Shown here one piece after another: positions 1-8,070 of a DNA stretch of 64,000 bases (position 1 is its first letter; every line of letters begins with the position of its first letter). Source of the stretch: Roseiarcus sp036488815. GTDB taxonomy: Bacteria; Pseudomonadota; Alphaproteobacteria; Rhizobiales; Beijerinckiaceae. A program made the translations under genes and the position numbers. The stretch is from NCBI GenBank assembly GCA_036488815.1, contig DASXGX010000162.1, positions 32,713 through 96,712 of the forward strand, written 5' to 3'. The notes below the pieces were generated by a model. That model saw nothing but the letters and a program-made list of their open reading frames with translations, did no database searches and was not told the DNA's origin.

Positions 1-89
1 GATCTCAAAAGTGGGCGTCGCCATGGCATCCTCACCTATTGCGCGCGTGCTCGCGCTTCTTTGCGTTGCCCACTATATAGCCAAAATGT

Positions 90-120
90 TGTTGCGGTGC
101 AACATGGTTTTGCGTCGCAA
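90..120. promoter_or_regulatory. Two adjacent GC-rich dyads upstream of the PAS kinase gene
   Basis: A perfect 6-3-6 palindrome (TGTTGC/GCAACA arms, 90-104) is followed by a 5-1-5 palindrome (TTGCG/CGCAA, 110-120). They lie about 150 bases upstream of the kinase start at 272. Two related dyads in a row look like a regulator binding region. Which protein binds is unknown. Confidence 0.3.
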
Positions 121-271
121 CACGATTAACTGTGTCCAACGACAGCGTTTTGCCGGGATGGACGAAATGCGAGCGAAGGCCTTAAGGTTTTGGTAAGCAT
201 GGGGGCGAGATCGTTAATCGAATCGGCCCGGCCCTTCGACTGACGCCTTTCAACGAGACCCCATTCCCCCC

Positions 272-2980
272 ATGGACGCCGCCGACCGAGCCGTCATGAC
301 CTTTTCCGACGTCGCCGCTTTGCTGGCCGGCTCGCCGTTCGCCGATCGCCTCGCGCGAGGCGCGCCGCTGATCGTCGCTGTCGGACAGCCGCCGCAGGTG
401 GAATTTGCGACGCCGGCGGTCCTCGCCCTGTTCGGCGTCGCCAGCCGGGAGGCGCTCGAGGCGGTCGTCTTCCGGGCCGAGAGCCCCGGCGCCAGGCGGC
501 TGCGGCGCCTCGCCGAGAGTCTGCCGCCAGGCAAGCCGCCGCGGATGGAATCGCTGCGCTTCTATGCCGGGCGCCGCGCGCTTCCGATGGGTTTCCTTTG
601 CACCCGAATCGCCGCGATGGACTGGCAAGATTTCCTCGTGCTGGCCACCCCGCAGGCGGCGGGCGAGGCCGAGCCGGCGCCGGCTGTCGCGGAGGTCGCC
701 GTCCCGGTGGCGCCCGTGGCGCCGTCCAGCGCCCCCACCCAACGGCGCTTCCTGTGGAGCCTCGACGCCGAAGGGCGTTTCGGCGCTCCCGACGCCGCTC
801 TTAAGCATACCGTCGGCGCGAACGCGCCCGACGCGGGCGAAACGCTCGACGCCCTCGCCGCGCGCGTCGGGCTTGACCCCGATGGCGCCCTCGCCGCTGC
901 GCTCGCTGCGCACAAGACATTCTCCGCTTTGCGCCTCGCCTGGCCGGAAGCGGAACAGCCGACGGCGCGGATCGCGTTGCTGTCGGGAACGCCGGCCATC
1001 GACAAAGGTCGCTTCGTCGGCTTCCGGGGATTCGGCCTCTTCACAGACGAAACGGTCCCCTTTGCACGGGGCGAGGCGCCGCTGAGCGCCGAACCCGCGC
1101 CCATCGAAGAACAACCCTTGGCGAGCGTCGCCGCCCCCTCTGAACCGGCGCCGCCCGAGGTCGAGCCGCTCGCGCCCGTTGCGCCGCCCGAGCGCAGCGC
1201 CGAGATCGTGATGCTTCGGCAAGCCGCGCCCTTGCCGCCCGGAGGTCCGAATGTCATTCCGATTCGCCCGGGCGCGCTCGCCGGTTATGCTTATCCGGCT
1301 GAAGAGACGCGCCGCGCCGCCGACGAGCGCGAAACCGTCGAACTGACGAACGACGAGCGCGACGCCTTCCGCGAGATCGCCCGCGCGCTCGGCGCGCGGC
1401 TGCCGCTCCGCAGCGAGGAAAAGGCTCCCGAGCCGCCGCGCGCTCGCGACCTGATCGATCTCCTCGAAGCCGGCGCGCCCGAGGCGCCGACCCCCGCCGC
1501 ACACACCGACGCTGGCGAATTGCTCGACCTGCTGCCGATCGGCGCGATGGTGTTGCGCGCCGGCGAGCCGCTCTATCTCAATCGGACGATGCTGCATCTC
1601 GCCGGCTACGCCGACCTCGCCCAGCTTCGCGCCGCGGATGGGCTGACGCGCATGTTTCGCGGCCGCGACGTTCAGACCATGGCCGAGGAGAGCGCCGGCG
1701 GCGCGATGCCGCTCGTCACTGCGGACGGGGATCTCGTCGCGGTGGACGCGCATGTGCAGACGATCTCCTGGGACGACGCGCCAGCGACGCTGATCGCGCT
1801 GAGGCGCGCGCGGGAGGCCGAGCACCAAGCGGAATTGCGCGCGCTCGAGAGCGACGCGAAAGCGCACGAGGCCGCCGCGCGCGATCTCGAGGCGACACTG
1901 GAAGCGGCGACGGACGGCGTGATCGGCCTCGACGCGGCCGGCCGCATCGTTACGATGAGCCGTGCCGCGCAGATGCTGTTCGGCTACGAATTGAACGACG
2001 TCGCCGGCGAAAGCTTTCTGTTGCTGTTCGCGCCGCAGAGCCAGAGCGAAGCGACCGCGAGGTTCGAGGAGATCAAGCAGGAAAGCGGCCAGCGCTTCGG
2101 CTCGCGCGGCGAAGTCCTCGGCCGCGACCGGCGCGGCCAATCGATCGCGATGACGCTCGCCATGGCGCGTCTCGCCGCGCCCTCCTCGGCGGCGCGCTAT
2201 TGCGCGCTGATCCGCGACCTGTCTCCAGCGAAGGCCGCCGAGCGCAAGCTCGAGGCGGCGCGCGAGGAAGCCGAACAGGCGAGCGCGCGCAAGACCGATT
2301 TCCTCGCGCGCATCAGCCATGAGGTTCGCACCCCGTTGCACGCCATTCTCGGCTTCGCCGAGGTGATGATGGAGGAGCGCTTCGGGCCGGTCGCCAACGA
2401 CCGCTACAAGGATTACATCAAGGACATTCACGCCTCGGCCAAGCACGTCGTCAGCCTCGCCAGCGATCTGCTCGACCTCTCGAAGATCGAGGCCGGCAAG
2501 CTGGAGCTCGAATTCGCGCCGGTCGACGCCAATCGCATCGTGCGCGAATGCGTTTCCTTGATGCAGCCGCAGGCGGCGCAGGAGCGCATCATCGTGCGCT
2601 TGTCGCTGTTCGACAAATTGCCGAATGTGATGGCCGACGAGCGCTCGCTGCGTCAGATCCTGCTCAACCTGATGTCGAACGCCGTCAAGTTCAACGAGCC
2701 CGGCGGTCAGGTGATCGTCTCCACGGCGGTCGACGAAGCTGGGCATCCCGTTATTCGCGTGCGCGACACCGGCGCCGGCATGAACGAAGGCGAGCTTGTC
2801 GCCGCACTCGAACCGTTCCGTCAAATCGGCGTCGCTCACCGCACCGGCGGAGCGGGCCTCGGGCTGCCGCTCACCAAAGCGCTGGCCGAGGCCAACCACG
2901 CCGGCTTTTCGATCAAGAGCCGCAAGGAGCAGGGAACGCTGGTCGAAGTCGCTTTCCCGACCACGCAGGCGGCGCAGTAG
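272..2980 (+). CDS. PAS-domain sensor histidine kinase, PdhS/PleC-like
   Basis: A 902-residue histidine kinase without evident membrane segments, so probably cytosolic. The first ~480 residues are acidic, Ala/Pro-rich and poorly conserved. A first PAS-like segment (~420-520) and a second, better PAS domain (~545-650, GVIGLDAAGRIV) follow. The HisKA domain carries the phospho-acceptor His in RISHEVRTPLHAIL (~680). The HATPase domain shows the N box (NLMSNAVKFNEPGG), G1 (RDTGAGM) and G2 (GGAGLGLPL). This order resembles the PdhS/DivJ/PleC cell-cycle kinases of Hyphomicrobiales, which act on DivK; the specific partner here is inferred, not seen. No response regulator is adjacent. An alternative ATG lies at 296. 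Neither start has a strong ribosome binding site. Confidence 0.85.
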   Translation: MDAADRAVMTFSDVAALLAGSPFADRLARGAPLIVAVGQPPQVEFATPAVLALFGVASREALEAVVFRAESPGARRLRRLAESLPPGKPPRMESLRFYAGRRALPMGFLCTRIAAMDWQDFLVLATPQAAGEAEPAPAVAEVAVPVAPVAPSSAPTQRRFLWSLDAEGRFGAPDAALKHTVGANAPDAGETLDALAARVGLDPDGALAAALAAHKTFSALRLAWPEAEQPTARIALLSGTPAIDKGRFVGFRGFGLFTDETVPFARGEAPLSAEPAPIEEQPLASVAAPSEPAPPEVEPLAPVAPPERSAEIVMLRQAAPLPPGGPNVIPIRPGALAGYAYPAEETRRAADERETVELTNDERDAFREIARALGARLPLRSEEKAPEPPRARDLIDLLEAGAPEAPTPAAHTDAGELLDLLPIGAMVLRAGEPLYLNRTMLHLAGYADLAQLRAADGLTRMFRGRDVQTMAEESAGGAMPLVTADGDLVAVDAHVQTISWDDAPATLIALRRAREAEHQAELRALESDAKAHEAAARDLEATLEAATDGVIGLDAAGRIVTMSRAAQMLFGYELNDVAGESFLLLFAPQSQSEATARFEEIKQESGQRFGSRGEVLGRDRRGQSIAMTLAMARLAAPSSAARYCALIRDLSPAKAAERKLEAAREEAEQASARKTDFLARISHEVRTPLHAILGFAEVMMEERFGPVANDRYKDYIKDIHASAKHVVSLASDLLDLSKIEAGKLELEFAPVDANRIVRECVSLMQPQAAQERIIVRLSLFDKLPNVMADERSLRQILLNLMSNAVKFNEPGGQVIVSTAVDEAGHPVIRVRDTGAGMNEGELVAALEPFRQIGVAHRTGGAGLGLPLTKALAEANHAGFSIKSRKEQGTLVEVAFPTTQAAQ

Positions 2981-3004
2981 CTTCCTGCGTATCGCCGCCG
3001 TGCG

Positions 3005-3985
3005 CTACGGCAGCGGAAAGCCGGCCTTGGCCAGCGGGCGCAACGTCGGATACGGAAGCACGCATTCGAAAGCGCCCTCTGCGTAAGCGCCGACCGCATA
3101 AGGATCGTAGGTGAGCGTCGCGGCGTCGGCGCCGAAGCTCCACACCTTGAGATCGCCGCTCGCCTCGGCGACGTTCTTGGCGATCGTCTCGATATCGCCG
3201 GCGTCCGTCTCCTCTTCGCCCTCCCTTTCCCGCCTCTGGTCCTTCACTTGTTTGAGGCACAGCGCGAAAACCTTCTGCGCCGCGGGCTTGTCGAGAAGCG
3301 AATCGAACGTCGCCTCGCGGCCGTGCGCAACGTCGATGTTGATGTTGGAGGTAAAGGAATTGGGATGCGCCCCGCCGGTGTCGGCATATCCTTCCGTATG
3401 CGCGGAGATCAGGCGCGGAGAGGCGTAGGCGAGGCGCATCGACCAAGCGTAGGCGTAGCGGTCCGCTGCCAAATCGTCCTTATCCGGCTCCTCGATATCG
3501 GCGGAAAGCTCGTCGACCGCCGCGTTGAACGCGCGCGCGGCGGGCGTCGAGGCGTCGACGAATTTGAGAACCTCGATGTCGAGGTCCGCCCGACCTTTGC
3601 CGCCCTTCTGCATGCGGAACACCGGCGCGAGCCGGCCGAGCGCCCCGGGACCGGCCTCCGGCGCCCCCGTCAGAAAAGCGAGGCGCGCGCGGCTTTCCTC
3701 GGCGAGGCACGCCCCCAGCGCCGCTCCCTTCTGATCCGCGCAATCGCCGTCGCGTCGTTTGATCCAGGCGAGTTGCGCCGCGACGATCTCCGCTCGCGCC
3801 TTGGCGTTGGCTTCGCTCGGCACCGCCTCGAAGGCCTTGCCAAGATCCGCGTCCGCCGCGAGCGCCGCCGGATCGGCGCAGATCGCCTTTTCGCTTGCCG
3901 AGGCGGCGCGCTTGCAGTCGAAGGCGTCAGCCGGCGCCGCGCCCGCCGCAGCGAGCGCCAGCCCCAAGATGATTCCGCGCCTCAC
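3005..3985 (-). CDS. Exported LprI-like / DUF3298-type protein
   Basis: Begins with a GTG whose first bases overlap the TGA of the upstream DUF2147 gene (GTGA at 3982-3985), so the two are translationally coupled. The 326-residue product has an N-terminal signal peptide (IILGLALAAAGAAPADA). A short Cys-containing LprI-type (DUF1311) segment follows, with the pattern FDCKRAASASEKAIC and a later DCADQKGAALGAC. The C-terminal half contains a DUF3298-like region (HTEGYADTGGAHPN). LprI-type modules inhibit lysozyme in some bacteria, and DUF3298 occurs in RsiV-like envelope proteins. A periplasmic, cell-wall-related role is inferred. It converges on the PAS kinase gene with a 24-base gap. Confidence 0.8.
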   Translation of the reverse strand: MRRGIILGLALAAAGAAPADAFDCKRAASASEKAICADPAALAADADLGKAFEAVPSEANAKARAEIVAAQLAWIKRRDGDCADQKGAALGACLAEESRARLAFLTGAPEAGPGALGRLAPVFRMQKGGKGRADLDIEVLKFVDASTPAARAFNAAVDELSADIEEPDKDDLAADRYAYAWSMRLAYASPRLISAHTEGYADTGGAHPNSFTSNINIDVAHGREATFDSLLDKPAAQKVFALCLKQVKDQRREREGEEETDAGDIETIAKNVAEASGDLKVWSFGADAATLTYDPYAVGAYAEGAFECVLPYPTLRPLAKAGFPLP

Positions 3986-4353
3986 CGAGTCCGCGTCCAG
4001 GCGACCGACTTGCAGAGCAGCCCGCCGAACACACATCCCGCCGTCACGAGGTGATTGCCGGTCATCGTCATCTTGCCGGTGTAGTTGCGGCCGTCTTCGG
4101 GATTGAAGGCGGTGCCGGCCCAGGCGTTGTCGCCGTTCGGCTTCATGTCGAAGAACACCTGCTGGCCGACCTTGGCCTTGTCGCTCGGGTCCTTCAGCCA
4201 GGAAACGACGCCGCAAACCGCGGGGCCGCACGCCGCGAAGCGCACTTTCGCCTTGCCGTCGTCGCGCGCCCATTCGCCCAAGACGTCGCCAGCCCAGGCG
4301 ACATGCGACGACGCCGCGAGAACGGCGAGAGCCAGACAACAACTTCGAAGCAT
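3982..4353 (-). CDS. DUF2147 family exported protein
   Basis: The ATG at 4353 follows a purine-rich GGGGGGAACATC. The 123-residue product has a signal peptide ending near HVAWA. The mature part starts DVLGEWARDDGKAKVRF and carries paired cysteines (CGPAVCG, CVFGGLLC), the typical DUF2147 pattern of a small beta-rich periplasmic protein of unknown function. The next gene starts inside its stop codon, so the two probably act in the same envelope process. The residue run G-x-W near the N-terminus matches the family. Confidence 0.8.
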   Translation of the reverse strand: MLRSCCLALAVLAASSHVAWAGDVLGEWARDDGKAKVRFAACGPAVCGVVSWLKDPSDKAKVGQQVFFDMKPNGDNAWAGTAFNPEDGRNYTGKMTMTGNHLVTAGCVFGGLLCKSVAWTRTR

Positions 4354-4438
4354 GATGTTCCCCCCGGAAGTGCGACGCGCGCTGCGGGGATCCATACGGG
4401 CGAGGCTCGGAGCGCGCAAGACGCGCGACCCCGCCGCC

Positions 4439-4975
4439 TCACTGCGCCGCGGCGCTCAGCGTTTTCCGTTGCGGCTCGCTGGCGAGCTCCAACGCCCAAT
4501 AGACGCCGTAGCGGGTATGTGGGTCTTTGGCGATGGCGACGCCGATGCGGGTCGCGTTCTTCATCAAGAGATTGGCGTTGTGCTCGGAGGAATTGCGCCA
4601 GCCTGTCATCGCCTCGTCGAGCGAGAAATAGCCGGCGCCGAGATTTTCGCCCGCTTCGCTCATGTCGATCCCGGCGTTGGCGAGGCGGCTCGAGAACGAG
4701 CCCGCCACATCGTGCGAGAGCGTGTTGGCGGCGACCATCGCGTCGGCCTGCCGCTGCGCCATCGCTGTAAGGGCCGGATCGAGCCGCACGGCGCCCAGAC
4801 GCCGGCTCGCGCGGTAGGCCGTCAGCGCCGCCACCGCGGCCTCAGGATCGAGCCGCGTCTCGGCGACCTGCCGCGCGAAGCGCGGGTTCACGGGACCGGT
4901 CGCGACCGGTTCGCCGCCGGCGCACCCCGCAAGGGCGAGAGCCAGGACAAGCGCAGCAAAACGCAGGCTCGGCAT
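4439..4975 (-). CDS. CAP (SCP/PR1) domain lipoprotein
   Basis: The start at 4975 is chosen because the protein then opens with a lipoprotein signal peptide ending in the lipobox LALAGC. The 178-residue product then has one CAP domain: DPALTAMAQRQADAM, the metal-site His in NTLSHD, and the signature GENLG followed by WRNSSEHNANLL. Bacterial CAP proteins are secreted or envelope-attached, and their substrate is generally unknown. It lies 13 bases downstream of the conserved hypothetical gene and in the same direction as the L,D-transpeptidase, so all three may form one operon. Confidence 0.82.
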   Translation of the reverse strand: MPSLRFAALVLALALAGCAGGEPVATGPVNPRFARQVAETRLDPEAAVAALTAYRASRRLGAVRLDPALTAMAQRQADAMVAANTLSHDVAGSFSSRLANAGIDMSEAGENLGAGYFSLDEAMTGWRNSSEHNANLLMKNATRIGVAIAKDPHTRYGVYWALELASEPQRKTLSAAAQ

Positions 4976-4988
4976 CGGCGATTTCGGG

Positions 4989-5609
4989 TCAGGATGCATG
5001 GAGCGCGTCGGCCCAACGCGGCCGATAGCCCGCCGCAAGCGCGCGCAGGATCGAAGGCGGCGTCAAGGCCCGCGCGGCGCCGGCGCGCGGGCGGGGCCGC
5101 GGCGCGCCGTAGCCAAGGAAACTCCACGGCAGCAAAGCGTCGGCCCTTACGGCGAAGGGCTGTCCGTCGCGATCGATCATCGCGCCGTCCGGCAGGCTCT
5201 CGAGACGAGTCTCGAAGACGCGCTTGCGCGCGCCCTCCAGGCGCTCCTCATGCAATACGGCGTCCATCTCCACGGCGCGCGGCGAAGCGCCGTCGCGGAA
5301 AGCGGCGGCGAAGGCCGTCGCCTCGACGCGGCGGCACTCGAAGCAGGGACGGTGCCCCGCCGCGAGCGCCGTCGGCTCATCGAGGAAGAAAAGCTCGGTA
5401 TAGCCCTCGCCCCAAACCGTGCGATGCCGGCCTTTGAAGGCGCAGACGCAAGCGATCCACTGGCGGCTCGCCCAGCGGCGGCGGCCGAGCGTGCGATTGG
5501 GGCGATGAAACCGGCCGCCGCGATTCCCCATCAGCGAGCCGCGCGCCGGAGTCGCGACGAGTTCCCCGTAAGGATCGACGCGATTCGGCAGCGGCCGCTC
5601 GCGGCTCAT
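4989..5609 (-). CDS. Conserved hypothetical protein with GHRPCFEC motif
   Basis: A 206-residue, Arg-rich soluble protein with no signal peptide. Its start overlaps the stop of the upstream L,D-transpeptidase gene (ATGA, 5606-5609). Recognisable elements are WIACVCAFKGRHR, then GYTELFFLDEPTALAAGHRPC followed by FECRR, and DGAMIDRDGQPFAV near the C-terminus. The clustered Cys/His residues suggest metal binding, but that is inference. I know similar proteins only as uncharacterised alphaproteobacterial hypotheticals. Coupling with the transpeptidase is the only functional hint. Confidence 0.7.
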   Translation of the reverse strand: MSRERPLPNRVDPYGELVATPARGSLMGNRGGRFHRPNRTLGRRRWASRQWIACVCAFKGRHRTVWGEGYTELFFLDEPTALAAGHRPCFECRRVEATAFAAAFRDGASPRAVEMDAVLHEERLEGARKRVFETRLESLPDGAMIDRDGQPFAVRADALLPWSFLGYGAPRPRPRAGAARALTPPSILRALAAGYRPRWADALHAS

Positions 5610-7285
5610 TGATTGCTCGAGTGCGGCGTGAACGGCGCGAACAGCGGCAGCGAGAAGAGCCCGGAGGGGGCCGGAGCGTCCGCGTGGGGCGGCGGCGCGG
5701 GCGGCTGGGCCTGGCGGGCGAACGGCGGCGCCTCCGACGGCTGTTCCGGCAGATCGGCCTGGGAAATCGGTTCGGCCCTCGCGGTCGCTTCGCTTTGCGG
5801 GTCGATCCCATAAACGTCGTCACGAAAATCCGCGACGCCGACCTGATTCGACCAGCCGGTGAGATAAACCCAGATCACCGGGACGGATTGGGTCAGCTTG
5901 ATGTCCTCGCGGGCGCCGGTCTTCATCTCGGCGAGCAGCGCATTCTTGCTCCATACGCCGGACGGTCCGCCGGGCGTGCCTTGCAGAAGCCATTCCGCGT
6001 AATCGTAGACGCCCTGCACGCGGACGCAGCCGTGGCTCAGGAACCGGTAGTCGGCGCCGAACAGCCGCTTCGAGGGCGTATCGTGCATGTAGACGGCGAG
6101 CTTGTTGGGCATCCCGATGCGGATCGAGCCGAGCGAGTTGCCGGCGCCGGAATCCTGGCGAAGGATGTAATTGGCCGCCCGCTCCGTCTCCCAGTTGATC
6201 GACTTGGGATTGATCTCGACGCCCCTCCCGTCGAGGATGCGAATCTTCTCGCGCGCGAGATAGCCCGGATCCCGCTGCATCCGCGGGATGATCTCCTTCT
6301 TGATGATCGAGGTCGGCACCGTCCAGGTCGGATTGAGGTTGATCACCGAAATATGGGCGGCAATCTCCGGCGAGGGGTGCTCGGGATCGCCGACGATCGC
6401 GACATAGCGATGCACGACGCGGCCGTTTTCGATCGCCTCGACCGAGGTCGAGGGCAAATTGACGACGACGTAACGCTCGCCGAACGAAAAGTTGATCGAG
6501 GAAAGCCGTTGCGCGCTCGCTCGGAGCTGCATCAGGCGCGTCTCAGCGGGGACGTTGATCGCCTTCAGCGTGGCGCCGGCGACGACGCCCGTTTCGCGCA
6601 GACCCATGCGCGACTGGAAGCGCTTCACCGCCGCCGTCAGATCGGCGTCCCAGACCTCCGCGGTTGGGCCGTCAATCGGCTGATTGGCGTCGAGGTCGCC
6701 TTCGATCGTAAGGCGCCGGCGCAGCCTGGCGACGGCAAGCCCCCGCGAGCCGGGCCGCAATGGCGAGATATTGGTCGGCCAGCCGCCGGCCGCGACGATC
6801 GCCGCGTAGCGATCGGCGGCCTTGGCGGTGAAGACGTAGGTTTCCGGCTGCAAGGTCGGATTCGGATCGGTCGACAGCGCCGTCTCGAGACGCGGAGGCG
6901 GCGGCGTGAGCCGGCGCCTCGGCTTGGGAGGGAGGAGGACCGGGATGGGCGCCGCGGCCGGAGCGGAGGCGGAAGCGGGCGCTGCGGCCGGGCCCGGAGG
7001 GGCCGTTGCGGCGGCGGGAGCCGGCGCGGGCGCGGCGGGGGTAGTCGGCGCGGCCGGGGAAGCGACAGCGGCGGGCGCCGCCGCAGGAGCGGAAGCCGCA
7101 GCCCCGGCAGGCGCGGGCCCGGGAGCCGGCGCGGACGCCGCAGCTGGCACGGACGCCGCGACAGGCGCAGGCGCAACGACAGGCGCGGGCGCCGCGACAG
7201 GCGCAGGCGTAGCGCTGTCTTGCGCAAAGGCGCAATTCAAGGCGAGGCCGGCGACGCCGCACGCCAATGCGATTCGAAACACCAT
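5606..7285 (-). CDS. L,D-transpeptidase (YkuD/YcbB type) with long Ala/Pro linker
   Basis: The start at 7285 gives a signal peptide ending near LNCAFA; an in-frame ATG at 7327 would add 14 residues. The 559-residue product has a ~120-residue Ala/Pro-rich low-complexity linker. A peptidoglycan-binding-1-like domain follows (AAVKRFQSRMGLRETGVVAG). The catalytic YkuD domain carries the active-site motif SHGCVRVQ. These enzymes form 3-3 cross-links in peptidoglycan in the periplasm. The linker probably spans toward the cell wall. The C-terminus is again Pro/Ala-rich. It heads a likely operon with the coupled hypothetical and the CAP lipoprotein. Confidence 0.88.
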   Translation of the reverse strand: MVFRIALACGVAGLALNCAFAQDSATPAPVAAPAPVVAPAPVAASVPAAASAPAPGPAPAGAAASAPAAAPAAVASPAAPTTPAAPAPAPAAATAPPGPAAAPASASAPAAAPIPVLLPPKPRRRLTPPPPRLETALSTDPNPTLQPETYVFTAKAADRYAAIVAAGGWPTNISPLRPGSRGLAVARLRRRLTIEGDLDANQPIDGPTAEVWDADLTAAVKRFQSRMGLRETGVVAGATLKAINVPAETRLMQLRASAQRLSSINFSFGERYVVVNLPSTSVEAIENGRVVHRYVAIVGDPEHPSPEIAAHISVINLNPTWTVPTSIIKKEIIPRMQRDPGYLAREKIRILDGRGVEINPKSINWETERAANYILRQDSGAGNSLGSIRIGMPNKLAVYMHDTPSKRLFGADYRFLSHGCVRVQGVYDYAEWLLQGTPGGPSGVWSKNALLAEMKTGAREDIKLTQSVPVIWVYLTGWSNQVGVADFRDDVYGIDPQSEATARAEPISQADLPEQPSEAPPFARQAQPPAPPPHADAPAPSGLFSLPLFAPFTPHSSNQ

Positions 7286-7369
7286 ATTCGAAAGCCCAGC
7301 CACGGTTGCGACCAACTCGAGATTCACGGGATGCTCAAAGCAGCATCAACCATGAGTTGGTTACTAAAT

Positions 7370-7383
7370 CGCCTCCTAAGGCG
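7370..7383 (-). terminator. Weak hairpin after lutC
   Basis: A perfect 5-bp stem (CGCCT/AGGCG) with a 4-base loop lies 20 bases past the lutC stop. On the minus strand it is followed by ATTTAG rather than a clean U-run. A weak terminator or RNA-end stabiliser is possible. Confidence 0.3.
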
Positions 7384-7401
7384 GCTTTCTTGCGGCGGCG
7401 G

Positions 7402-8070
7402 TCAGCCGATGACGACGATGTGCAAACGCCGCGGCCCGTGCGCGCCGAGCAGCAGCGTCTGCTCGATGTCGGCCGAGCGCGAAGGGCCGGTGATGAAGTT
7501 GAGCGTGCGCGGCGCCCTCCCCTGGCCGTAGACGCTGCGCAATTTGCTGAACACGCTCTCGAAATCGCCGACGAGGTCCGACGCGAAGACGATCACGATG
7601 TGGTTGTCCGGCAGCAGATTGAGGGTCGTGGGATTGTCGCGCCCCGAGACCAGGGCGAGCGTGCCGGTCTCCGCCACCGCCGCGAAGGCGACGCTGATTG
7701 CGTTGAGGTCGTGGCCGTCGGACGGTCCGAACGAAATTTCCAGCGACGTCTCCGCCCAGGGCAGAGCGCCGATCCGCTCATCGTCGCCCATCCGCAAGGT
7801 CGCCGGCAAATTGTTGTCGCGCAGGAAGCGAGCAATCTCGGCCGGGACGTCCTCCACCCGCGCGATCTCGGCGATGCTTGCCTGCGCGCGCGCCGCTTCG
7901 GCCTTGAAGGTCGTCGCGCGATGGGCCGCATCGCCCTGCCCGCGCTGCGGCACAATCCCGATCGGCGCCTCGGCGAGGCGCGAGGCGACCGCCGCGCGGC
8001 GGGGCGCCTCATCGCCGGTCACATGCAGCGAGCGGCGGATGGCGGCGAAAATGTCGTCACGGGCGCTCAT
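7402..8070 (-). CDS. lutC: Lactate utilization protein C
   Basis: A 222-residue LUD-domain protein. Its ATG overlaps the stop of lutB (ATGA, 8067-8070). The C-terminal half shows the LUD pattern: AVAETGTLALVSGRDNPTTLNLLPDNHIVIV and the end FITGPSRSADIEQTLLLGAHGP. LutABC is an iron-sulfur enzyme system that oxidises L-lactate to pyruvate; LutC is the small accessory subunit. The order lutA-lutB-lutC with overlaps at both junctions shows a single translationally coupled operon. A lactate permease and its regulator lie about 2 kb away. Confidence 0.9.
   Translation of the reverse strand: MSARDDIFAAIRRSLHVTGDEAPRRAAVASRLAEAPIGIVPQRGQGDAAHRATTFKAEAARAQASIAEIARVEDVPAEIARFLRDNNLPATLRMGDDERIGALPWAETSLEISFGPSDGHDLNAISVAFAAVAETGTLALVSGRDNPTTLNLLPDNHIVIVFASDLVGDFESVFSKLRSVYGQGRAPRTLNFITGPSRSADIEQTLLLGAHGPRRLHIVVIG

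Noticed and set aside
11..196. 61-codon plus-strand frame at the window start
   Set aside because: No ribosome binding site, overlaps the dyads, and composition is not convincing.
182..2899. Long open frame antisense to the PAS kinase gene
   Set aside because: GC-rich shadow of codon bias. The product is Arg/Ala-rich without domains, while the plus strand has clear kinase motifs.
5609..7531. 640-codon plus-strand frame opposite the L,D-transpeptidase
   Set aside because: Low-complexity Arg/Gly product antisense to a gene with a signal peptide and catalytic motif.
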